Origin: Chloroflexota bacterium | Lineage (GTDB): Bacteria; Chloroflexota; UBA6077; JAJPHF01 | Direction: 5' to 3' | NCBI GenBank assembly: GCA_019686175.1 | Contig: JADGHJ010000010.1 | Coordinates: 1 to 33,799 of the forward strand | Length of the DNA: 33,799 nucleotides | Shown: piece after piece, positions 23,558 through 30,327 of the stretch | Position numbering within the stretch: position 1 is the stretch's first letter | Layout of the letters: each line of letters starts with the position of its first letter | Notes under the pieces: model-generated | Database searches by the model: none | Told to the model about the DNA's origin: nothing | What the model saw: only the letters and a program-made list of their open reading frames with translations | Made by a program: the position numbers and the translations under genes

Positions 23558-24419
23558 CGCGATCTCCCGCAGCATGGCCGCGACAGGCAGCCTTCAGCGC
23601 GCGGATATACGCTTGGACGGCGGCGAAGGAGGGAGCGGCCGCATCCGACGGCAGCGGTGCTGGCTCTTGCGGGGCTGCCGCGCCACCGCGGTCAGTACCG
23701 AGGGCACGCACGTGCTGGACCAGCGCGCTGCCCACCACCACGCCGTCGACGCTGGCCGCCAGGCGCGCGACCTGCTCGGGCTGGCTGAGGCCGAACCCCG
23801 CCACCACGGGCAGCGCCGCCTGCGCGCGCAGCCGCGCCAGCGCTGCCCGGGCGCCACGCGGCAGGCCATCGCGCGCCCCGGTCCGCCCACGGCGCAGCCG
23901 GCAGTACAGGAACCCGGCCACCTCGCTGTCCAGGTCGGACGGCGGCGGCGCGCCCAGGGTGGCGAGCGGGACCCAGGCCAGACCGGCCTCGACGCACGCG
24001 GCGATCAGCGCCGGCCGCTCATCGCCCGGCGCGTCCGGCACCAGCAGCGCGTCGGCACCGGCGGCGGCCGCCTCCTGGCACAGCCGCGCGGGGCCGTGGG
24101 CGTGGAGCTCCGCCCAGTAGGCGAGCAACACCAGCGGCGCCGCCGTCTCGGCGCGGATCGCGGCCAGGAGCTCCAGCGCTCGATCCGTCGTCACCCCCGC
24201 AGCGCGCGCCGTGGCCGCCACCTGGCGCAACACCGGTCCGTCGGCGGTGGGCGCGGCGCTGGGAATGCCCAGCTCCAGTCCGTCGGCGCCCGCGGCCAGC
24301 AGCGCCCGCCCCAAGGGGACGGTGGCGGCTGGCGCGGGGAAGCCGAGCGTGAGGTACGGCAGCAGCGCGGCCTCGCGGCTGGCGCGCAGGCGCGCGAACG
24401 TCCGCGTCAATCGGGTCAT
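23544..24419 (-). CDS. trpA: Tryptophan synthase alpha chain, divergent
   Basis: A 291-residue TIM-barrel protein that cleaves indole-3-glycerol phosphate to indole. The catalytic pair is kept: Glu-49 (in GLELGIP) and Asp-60 (in TADGP). The loop between them reads PSAAPT instead of the usual PFSDPL, so Asp-56 is Ala, and the usual Asn of the YYNP-type motif (Asn-104) is Ala in AYWAEL. Both residues contact TrpB in the enteric enzyme (family knowledge). The C-terminus carries a Pro/Ala-rich linker and an extra helix beyond the normal ~268. It overlaps trpF by 4 nt. No trpB is adjacent. Confidence 0.85.
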   Translation of the reverse strand: MTRLTRTFARLRASREAALLPYLTLGFPAPAATVPLGRALLAAGADGLELGIPSAAPTADGPVLRQVAATARAAGVTTDRALELLAAIRAETAAPLVLLAYWAELHAHGPARLCQEAAAAGADALLVPDAPGDERPALIAACVEAGLAWVPLATLGAPPPSDLDSEVAGFLYCRLRRGRTGARDGLPRGARAALARLRAQAALPVVAGFGLSQPEQVARLAASVDGVVVGSALVQHVRALGTDRGGAAAPQEPAPLPSDAAAPSFAAVQAYIRALKAACRGHAAGDRDGGP

Positions 24420-25066
24420 AGGTCCGCGAGCGCCGCCGCGGCCTGGCGGGCGTGCACGATGAAGGCCTCGATCAGGCGGGCGTCCTTCCAGCCCTCGCGC
24501 TCCACGCCGCTGCTCACGTCCAACCCCCAGGGGGCCATGACCTGCACGGCCTCCGCCACATTGTCGGGCGTCAGGCCACCGGCCATGAGCGCCTCGCGCG
24601 CGTACGGGCGCGCCTGCTGCCAGTCGTAGGTCTGCCCCGTGCCCCCCCAGCGCCCGGGCACCGCGGCGTCGATCAGCAGGCGCGCGGCGCCCCATGCGGC
24701 GGCCCCCCGCTGGGCGAACTCACCGGGCGACGGCAGCTCGTGCAGCCGCAGCGCTTTGATCACCGGCCGGGCGATTTGCGCGCAGTACGCGACGTCCTCC
24801 GTCCCGTGCAACTGCACGAAGTCGAGGTCGCAGGCCGCGGCGACGGCGTTCACCTGCTCAACCGGCGCGTTGACGAACACCCCGACGGCGCCCCACCTGC
24901 GCGTGGGGAACCGCTCGCGCAGGGCAGCCAACAGCCGCCGCGCCTCCTCCGGCGGCAGGTAGCGGGGGCTCGGCGGGTAGAACACCACGCCCACCAGGTC
25001 GGCGCCGGCGGCCAGCGCCGCCTCGCCATCGTACAGGCGGCGCAGCCCGCAGATCTTGATCTTCAC
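24416..25066 (-). CDS. trpF: Phosphoribosylanthranilate isomerase
   Basis: A 216-residue TIM-barrel isomerase turning PRA into CdRP in tryptophan synthesis. The opening MKIKICGLRR supplies the catalytic Cys-6, and LLIDAAVPGRWGGTGQTYDW contains the catalytic Asp and the phosphate loop. The SSGVE segment near the end is typical. ATG start; 4-nt overlaps with trpC upstream and trpA downstream. Confidence 0.94.
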   Translation of the reverse strand: MKIKICGLRRLYDGEAALAAGADLVGVVFYPPSPRYLPPEEARRLLAALRERFPTRRWGAVGVFVNAPVEQVNAVAAACDLDFVQLHGTEDVAYCAQIARPVIKALRLHELPSPGEFAQRGAAAWGAARLLIDAAVPGRWGGTGQTYDWQQARPYAREALMAGGLTPDNVAEAVQVMAPWGLDVSSGVEREGWKDARLIEAFIVHARQAAAALADL

Positions 25067-25851
25067 GGCACTGCCACCCCCAACAACTCCGCGACCCGCG
25101 CCGCTGGCTCGCCGGCGGTGACCAGCGCCTCCCCCACCAGGACGGCCCGCGCACCCGCCCGGAGCACGCGCCGCACGTCGGCGGCCGACTGGATGCCGCT
25201 CTCGCTGATCACCGTGGCCTCTGGCGGGAGGAGCGGTGCGATGCGCTCGGTAGTGCCGAGATCCACCTGGAACGTCGTGAGGTCGCGGTTGTTGATCCCG
25301 ATCAGGCGCGCGCCGACCGCCGCGGCGACGGCCGCTTCCTCCGGGGTGTGCACCTCGACCAGCGCCGCCATGCCGAGATCGTGCGCCAGCGCCTGGAGCG
25401 CCCCTAGCTCGCGCTCGGGCAGCAGCGCCACGATCAGCAGCACGGCATCGGCCCCCAGGGCGCGTGCCTCCCAGACTTGGTACGCCGTGAGCACGAAGTC
25501 CTTGCGCAGCACCGGGAGCGCGACAGCTGTGCGCGCCGCGACCAGATCGGCATCGCTACCGTGGAAGAACTGTTCGTCGGTGAGTACCGACAGGGCGTGG
25601 GCGCCGGCCGCGGCATAGGTGCAGGCCAGCGCGGCGGGCTCCAGGGTGAGATTCAGGGCCCCACGCGCCGGCGAGGCGCGCTTCACCTCGGCGATGAGCC
25701 GTGGTGGTGGGCCGTCCAGCGCGGCGTGGAACGCGCGAGGCGGCGCCGCTGCGGCCGCCGCGGCCTGGACCAGCGGCAGGGGCCGTGCCGCCTCGCGCGC
25801 CGCCACTTCCGCGCGCTTGTGCGCCGCGATGCGCGTCAGGAAGTCGCTCAT
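25063..25851 (-). CDS. trpC: Indole-3-glycerol phosphate synthase
   Basis: A 262-residue TIM-barrel enzyme that closes the indole ring. The catalytic segment LIAEVKRASPARG (Glu-55, Lys-57) is followed by VLRKDFVL, GINNRDLTTFQVDL and ISESGI, all as in the family. An Ala-rich stretch at about 30-38 lies in a variable loop. ATG start at 25851; 4-nt overlaps with trpD and trpF. Confidence 0.95.
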   Translation of the reverse strand: MSDFLTRIAAHKRAEVAAREAARPLPLVQAAAAAAAPPRAFHAALDGPPPRLIAEVKRASPARGALNLTLEPAALACTYAAAGAHALSVLTDEQFFHGSDADLVAARTAVALPVLRKDFVLTAYQVWEARALGADAVLLIVALLPERELGALQALAHDLGMAALVEVHTPEEAAVAAAVGARLIGINNRDLTTFQVDLGTTERIAPLLPPEATVISESGIQSAADVRRVLRAGARAVLVGEALVTAGEPAARVAELLGVAVP

Positions 25852-26996
25852 GTGCGCGCCCCGCCGTGACGGGCCTTCAGGTCCTGGGACAGCGCGCGCA
25901 GGTGCTCGAGGCAGCGGGCCGCGGCGCCGCTGTCCAGCGCCGCCTCCGCACGTTGCACGCCCTCGGCGAGTGTGGTGGCGCGATCGGCCGCGAGCAGCGT
26001 GGCGGCGGCGTTCAGCACCACGATGTCGCGCGCGGGCCCGCGCTCGCCGGCCAGCACCCGCCGCGCCAGGGCAACGCTCTCCTCCAGGCTGCCCACGCGC
26101 ACCGCGCCCCGGGGCGCGCGCGCCAGGCCGAACTCCTCGGGTACGATGCGATAGTGCCGCACTTCCCCCGCCACCAGTTCGTGCACCACGGTCGGCCCGC
26201 TGAGCGACACCTCGTCCACGCCGTCCTCGCCGTAGACGACCAGCACGTGGCGCGAGCCGGTGCGTCGCAGGGCCTCGGCCATCGTCGCCGCCAGCGCCGG
26301 CACCGAGATGCCCAGGAGCTGGTGACGCGCCCCGGCGGGGTTGAGGAGCGGGCCGAGGAGGTTGAACACCGTGCGGATGCCGATCTCCCGACGCGGCGCC
26401 ACGGCGTGCCGCAACGCCGGATGGAACAGCGGGGCGAACATGAACCCGATGCCGGCCTGCTGGATGCAGGTCGCCACGTCCGCCGGCGGCAGGTCGATGG
26501 CCACGCCCAGCGCCTCGAGCAGATCGGCGCTGCCGCAGGCGCTGGAGGCGGCGCGGTTGCCGTGCTTCGCCACGCGCGCCCCGGCCGCCGCCGCCACGAT
26601 GGCCGCGAGGGTGGAGACGTTGAAGGTGTGGGCGCCGTCGCCGCCGGTGCCAGCGGTGTCGACCACCTCGCCCTCGACGGGGACCGGCACCAGCCGCCGC
26701 CGCATGGTGCGGGTGAGGCCGGCTAGTTCCTCGGCTGTCTCGCCCTTCATGCGGAGGGCGGTCGCGAAGGCGCCAATCTGCGCCGGGGTGGCGACTCCCT
26801 CGGCGATGTCCTCCATGGCGGCAGCCGCCTCGGCCTCCGAGAGGTCACGGCGCTCGGCCAGCCGCGCGATGGCGTCGCGCACCGTGAAGCGGCGCTCGTC
26901 GCTCCGCTGCGCGGCTCTCGGCGCGCTGGGCGCAGCACGGGACGCGGTAGATGGTACGGCGGCCGCCTGCGGCGGCGTTCCTCCTGGCCGGGTCAT
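25848..26996 (-). CDS. trpD: Anthranilate phosphoribosyltransferase
   Basis: A 382-residue enzyme joining anthranilate and PRPP. The PRPP-binding loop GTGGDGAHTFNVST begins at 116, KHGNRA follows, and GLLNPAG-type sequences (LLGPLLNPAGA) complete the core. A 35-residue Pro/Ala/Arg-rich head of no known role precedes the domain. The ATG at 26996 overlaps the trpS stop by 4 nt. No trpE or trpG is in the window. Confidence 0.94.
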   Translation of the reverse strand: MTRPGGTPPQAAAVPSTASRAAPSAPRAAQRSDERRFTVRDAIARLAERRDLSEAEAAAAMEDIAEGVATPAQIGAFATALRMKGETAEELAGLTRTMRRRLVPVPVEGEVVDTAGTGGDGAHTFNVSTLAAIVAAAAGARVAKHGNRAASSACGSADLLEALGVAIDLPPADVATCIQQAGIGFMFAPLFHPALRHAVAPRREIGIRTVFNLLGPLLNPAGARHQLLGISVPALAATMAEALRRTGSRHVLVVYGEDGVDEVSLSGPTVVHELVAGEVRHYRIVPEEFGLARAPRGAVRVGSLEESVALARRVLAGERGPARDIVVLNAAATLLAADRATTLAEGVQRAEAALDSGAAARCLEHLRALSQDLKARHGGART

Positions 26997-28033
26997 CGGA
27001 CCGCCTCCAGCGCGGGGGTGCGGAAGTAGTTGAGGCCCATCGCCTCGCGGGCCAGCCGCAGAGTCTCCGCTGCCTCGCGCCGCGCCCGGGCGCTGCCCGC
27101 GTGGATGATGTCGTCGATCAGCCCCGGCCGGGCGGCGAACTCGGCACGGCGAGCGCGGATCGGGTCGAGGAACGCGTTGAGGGCGGCCGCCAGCTTCTTC
27201 TTCACCTCCACGTCGCCCACGCGCCCGGCCCGGTAGCGCTTCTTGAGGTCGTTCACCTCCTCCACGTTCGGGTTGAAGATGTCGTGGTAGGTGAACACCG
27301 GGTTGCCCTTGACGTGGCCCGGGTCGGTGGCCCGAATGCGCGTCGGGTCGGTGTACATGCTCATCACGCGCTTCTCGACGGTCGCGGGGTCGTCCGACAG
27401 GAAGATGGCGTTGTTGAGGCTCTTGCTCATCTTGTGCTTGCCATCCGTGCCGACCAGCGTGGGCACCTCGCCGATGAGCGTCTCGGGCAGTGGGAACACC
27501 GGCCCGTACAGGTTGTTGAAGCGGGTCGCGATCTCGCGGGTCAGCTCCAGGTGCGATGCCTGGTCCTTCCCCACCGGCACGAGGTCGGCGCGGACCATCA
27601 GGATGTCCGCCGCCTGGAGCACCGGGTAGCCCAGCAGGCCATACGACGCCGTCTCGATGTGCAGGCTGCGCATCACCTCCTTGAGCGTGGGCACCCGCTG
27701 GAGGCGCGGCACCGTGGTGAGCATCGAGAACAGCAAGTGCAGCTCGGTGACCTCGGGCACGAGCGACTGGAGATAGATCGTGCAGCGCTCCGGGTCGATG
27801 CCCACGGCGAGATAATCGAGCACCATGTCGCGGATATTCTGCTCGATCTCGCCGAGGCCTTCGAGCCGCGTGGTCAGAATATGGTAGTCGGCGATGATGA
27901 AGAAGCACTCGTATTCATACTGGAGCTGGACGCGGTTCTTCAGCGTGCCGACCCAGTGGCCGAGATGCAGGCGGCCCGTGGGGCGGTCGCCGGTGAGAAT
28001 CCGCTTCTGGGGCATGGAGTTCGCACGGTTCAT
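26993..28033 (-). CDS. trpS: Tryptophanyl-tRNA synthetase
   Basis: A 346-residue class I synthetase charging tRNA-Trp. The HIGH-type motif is HLGH (23-26) and KMSKS is at 201-205. The ATG at 28033 has an AAAGGAGAT ribosome site; the reading continues upstream to 28180 only through leader sequence. It is the first gene after a T-box leader and is joined to trpD by a 4-nt overlap, so synthetase and biosynthesis genes appear to share one control. Confidence 0.95.
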   Translation of the reverse strand: MNRANSMPQKRILTGDRPTGRLHLGHWVGTLKNRVQLQYEYECFFIIADYHILTTRLEGLGEIEQNIRDMVLDYLAVGIDPERCTIYLQSLVPEVTELHLLFSMLTTVPRLQRVPTLKEVMRSLHIETASYGLLGYPVLQAADILMVRADLVPVGKDQASHLELTREIATRFNNLYGPVFPLPETLIGEVPTLVGTDGKHKMSKSLNNAIFLSDDPATVEKRVMSMYTDPTRIRATDPGHVKGNPVFTYHDIFNPNVEEVNDLKKRYRAGRVGDVEVKKKLAAALNAFLDPIRARRAEFAARPGLIDDIIHAGSARARREAAETLRLAREAMGLNYFRTPALEAVR

Positions 28034-28071
28034 GTGGTGATCTCCTTTCGCGTCCTGGCATCTACAGCATC

Positions 28072-28165
28072 TACCGCCATTGGCAGGCTGGTTGAGCCAT
28101 CGCCCCTGCGGGACGGGCCCGCCGTGCACGCCAGCGACAGGCCCATCCGTTCCGAACGCTGCTCT
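28072..28165 (-). repeat. Dispersed intergenic repeat, copy 2
   Basis: Aligns with 5491-5579 at roughly 75-80 % identity by eye. It lies in the trpS 5' untranslated region, after the T-box terminator and about 40 nt before the trpS start. It is longer than copy 1 by about 5 bases in the middle. Confidence 0.75.
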
Positions 28166-28182
28166 CGTTACCGCTCCCATGC

Positions 28183-28214
28183 AAAAAGCCCTCGTCCCGT
28201 CAGGGACGAGGGCT
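28183..28214 (-). terminator. T-box-controlled intrinsic terminator
   Basis: On the minus strand a perfect 12-bp stem agccctcgtccc / gggacgagggct (28187-28198 with 28203-28214), loop 4 nt, is followed by a run of five T. It directly abuts the T-box motif, which would pair with part of the 5' region in the competing antiterminator. Confidence 0.93.
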
Positions 28215-28230
28215 CCCGTGGTGCCACCCT
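28215..28230 (-). promoter_or_regulatory. T-box motif
   Basis: The minus-strand sequence AGGGTGGCACCACGGG contains the invariant GGTGGNACC core whose bulge pairs with the free CCA end of uncharged tRNA. Confidence 0.95.
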
Positions 28231-28490
28231 GGTTTCGTGCGACGTCGCCGCCGCACGCTCACGCCGTCTACACGCCTCTGCCCTGGAATGGGTAGGGCGC
28301 GGGGACGGCCGCCCGGATAACGGGGGCGAATCCGGCTGAGCCTACTGAGCGCAAGCCGTTCGGTCAGCGACTCCCAGGTCCATTCCGTGTCGCTTCGAGC
28401 ATCGGCTTCCACCGTACCCGACTCGCTGGGCCGAACACGACACGTACTCGTCCTGTTCACCGTCGTTGTGCTATTCAGTTGTCCTGCCGG

Positions 28491-28519
28491 AGTATACGAA
28501 GCTGTGCCGGCGGGGTCAA
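28491..28519 (-). promoter_or_regulatory. Strong promoter of the T-box/trp operon
   Basis: TTGACC (28514-28519) and TATACT (28491-28496) on the minus strand, 17 bp apart, each 5/6 to consensus. It is the best-scoring promoter I see in the window. Confidence 0.85.
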
Positions 28520-28576
28520 TCGGAGCGCGGCTGTTCGTGAACAACATCTCACAGACCGCGCCAGTCGCCCGCGACC

Positions 28577-29650
28577 TCAGCGCGGGAGCGTGCCGCGGGG
28601 CACGACGGTGACGAACCCCGACATACCCAGGTCCTCGTGCAGCACGCACACATAGGGGAACGTGCCCGGCGCCCCGAACGCGAGCTGAAACTCGAGGCCG
28701 GCAGGCATTCCTGGGCCGATCATCCCCGAGCCGGCATAGGTCTGGCCGTCCCAGGGCTGCGGCGGGACCACCGGATCAATGACTCGCGGGTTACCGACCA
28801 CTAGCGGCGGGCCGCTGGCCTGCGGTTGGGGCACGAACTCCCGCTCCCGCGGCGCGTCCACGCGGAAGGTGACCGTGTGCGGCTCGGTGAGCGCCTGGTT
28901 GACCCAGCGCACGGTGTCGCCGACCTCGATCGTCAGATGCTGGGGGAAGTACTTGTGCACCGCCGCGTTGGCATTGTTCGGGATGTCCATCGGCACGGTC
29001 CACAGCGTGGCTCCACCGGCCGCGAGCTGCGCCGACGGCTGTTGCTGGCTAGCCTGCTCCCGCGCTACCGCGAGGTACTCGGCTAGCTCGCGCTGCCCCT
29101 GGGCCGTGACCTCCTCCTGCGACGGGACAGCCGTGCCCGCCGGGACCACCGTCACCTGGGCCTTCATGTTGGGATGGATGAGGCACGCGTACTCGTAGGT
29201 GCCCGGTTGCGTGAACGTCAGCGCCCACTCGAACGGCTGGCTCGGGTCAGCGGGCAGGCCAGAGTTGAAATAGCCGCTGCCGCTGTACACCGGCTCGGGC
29301 TGGACCGGATGGGCGACTAGCGGATTGACCTGGATCTCGCCCTCCGGCAGAGGCAGGAACACTTCCGGGTACGGCTGGCCCGAGGCGAGCGCGACGTTGT
29401 GGAAGCCGTGGACCAACCAGCGCACGGTGCCCCCCGCGGGGATGGTAACCGTCTTGGGCAGGAACTCCAGCACCTCCGTGATGGAGGCGGGATCGAAGGC
29501 GCCCCCGATCACGTCGATGGTCAGCGAGTTGTCGGCGGATGGTACGGGAGGCGTTGGCGCTTGGGCAACCGCCGCCTGCGGGAGGAGGCTGCCGAGCGCG
29601 AGTGCCGCGGCCAGGGCAGTAGTGGCGCCACGTCGAAACAGTGTGCTCAC
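28577..29650 (-). CDS. Secreted protein with two cupredoxin domains
   Basis: A 357-residue exported protein. The signal peptide covers about 1-29. Domain 1 has a full set of blue-copper ligands: His-84, Cys-156, His-159, Met-162 (ACLIHPNM). Domain 2 has His-258, Cys-335, His-338 and Met-343 (VCVLHEDLGM), with a wider Cys-His-Met spacing. A Gln/Ala-rich helical linker (about 178-212) joins them. It may carry electrons outside the membrane or bind copper. The GTG at 29650 follows AGGAGAGGAC. It lies downstream of a single-domain cupredoxin on the same strand. A multicopper oxidase is unlikely because no His-Cys-His trinuclear motifs are present. Confidence 0.85.
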   Translation of the reverse strand: MSTLFRRGATTALAAALALGSLLPQAAVAQAPTPPVPSADNSLTIDVIGGAFDPASITEVLEFLPKTVTIPAGGTVRWLVHGFHNVALASGQPYPEVFLPLPEGEIQVNPLVAHPVQPEPVYSGSGYFNSGLPADPSQPFEWALTFTQPGTYEYACLIHPNMKAQVTVVPAGTAVPSQEEVTAQGQRELAEYLAVAREQASQQQPSAQLAAGGATLWTVPMDIPNNANAAVHKYFPQHLTIEVGDTVRWVNQALTEPHTVTFRVDAPREREFVPQPQASGPPLVVGNPRVIDPVVPPQPWDGQTYAGSGMIGPGMPAGLEFQLAFGAPGTFPYVCVLHEDLGMSGFVTVVPRGTLPR

Positions 29651-29742
29651 GGGGGTCCTCTCCTCTCCCGTTGCCGTTCAGGGCCAGAGACCAGTACTTT
29701 GAGCTGCGGCGGCGCAGTGCGGTCAGCCGAGCCAGACCAGAC

Positions 29743-30075
29743 TTACTGGACCACGATGGTGCCGACCATGAAGGGATGCGGCAGACATACGTACTGGTAC
29801 TCGCCCGGCGCGGTGAAGGTATACTGCCAGCTCTCGCCGGGGAAGATCAACCCGGAGTCGAACCCCCCGGTTTGGGTCGCCGTGTGGATCTCGGGGTCAT
29901 CGTTGACGAAGCGCACGGTGGAGCCGACCGAGACGGTCAGCGTGTCCGGGAGATAGGCGTTGTTGACCATGCGCACCACCATCGCCTCGTCGGCGGCAGT
30001 CGCGCGGGGACTGGCCAGCGCCAACAGGCAAATGGCCAGCGCGGGAAAGGCCCGGCACGGACGCAGCGAGAGCAT
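29743..30075 (-). CDS. Small secreted cupredoxin (plastocyanin/amicyanin-like)
   Basis: A 110-residue exported blue-copper protein. The signal peptide (about 1-27) ends in ATA-A. The mature domain has His-64 (EIHT), Cys-97, His-100 and Met-103 (CLPHPFM), the usual type-1 copper set, suggesting one-electron transfer outside the membrane. The ATG at 30075 follows AAAGGGGTGAG; the longer reading to 30123 adds a head without signal-peptide character. About 90 bp separate it from the two-domain cupredoxin. Confidence 0.88.
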   Translation of the reverse strand: MLSLRPCRAFPALAICLLALASPRATAADEAMVVRMVNNAYLPDTLTVSVGSTVRFVNDDPEIHTATQTGGFDSGLIFPGESWQYTFTAPGEYQYVCLPHPFMVGTIVVQ

Positions 30076-30327
30076 CTCACCCCTTTCTGCCGCAACTGTC
30101 TCCTGCAGGTGCGGCTCGCTCATCTCGAGGCGCGAGTGATTTGGCCCTCGTCCAGCCGGTCGCCCTGCCGGGCCATCTCACAGGGAGCTACGATAGGGGA
30201 GCCGGAGGCAGGTTGGCAATTTTTTGATTGTCAATGACGCCTCGTGTCCAGCGGGCAGCTGAGGGCCTGTGCTATCCTTGGGGCACTTCAAGGGCCCGTC
30301 GTGGGTCGATTGCGGGGAGGCGGAGTC
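30076..30327. other. Divergent intergenic region between cupredoxin and FAD genes
   Basis: This 252-bp gap must hold promoters in both directions. For the minus strand, TTGCCA and TATCGT (around 30190-30220) are 18 bp apart. For the plus strand, an extended -10 TGCTATCCT sits near 30269 with no clear -35. An A/T-rich run (caattttttgattg, about 30216) is conspicuous in such GC-rich DNA and may bind a regulator. Confidence 0.45.

Larger units (their letters stand above)
28034..28484 (-). promoter_or_regulatory. T-box leader (tRNA-Trp sensing) of the trp operon
   Basis: The leader RNA would start near 28484. Stem I is visible on the minus strand: AGG...CCT and GTGTCG/CGACAC pairings enclose a specifier loop with AGTA on the 5' side and GGAATGGA on the 3' side. 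The specifier codon is TGG (complement of 28380-28382), matching tRNA-Trp. A distal stem with GAGTCGG/CCGATGCTC follows. The 14-base T-box AGGGTGGCACCACG is followed at once by a terminator. In this class, uncharged tRNA pairs with both specifier and T-box and stabilises the antiterminator, so the operon is on when Trp-tRNA is low. A dispersed repeat sits between the terminator and trpS. Confidence 0.92.

Noticed and set aside
23544-24419. First thought that TrpA had lost a catalytic Asp (SDP changed to SAAP)
   Set aside because: Counting residues shows that catalytic Asp-60 is the Asp of the ADGP motif, which is present; the lost residue is the interface Asp-56.
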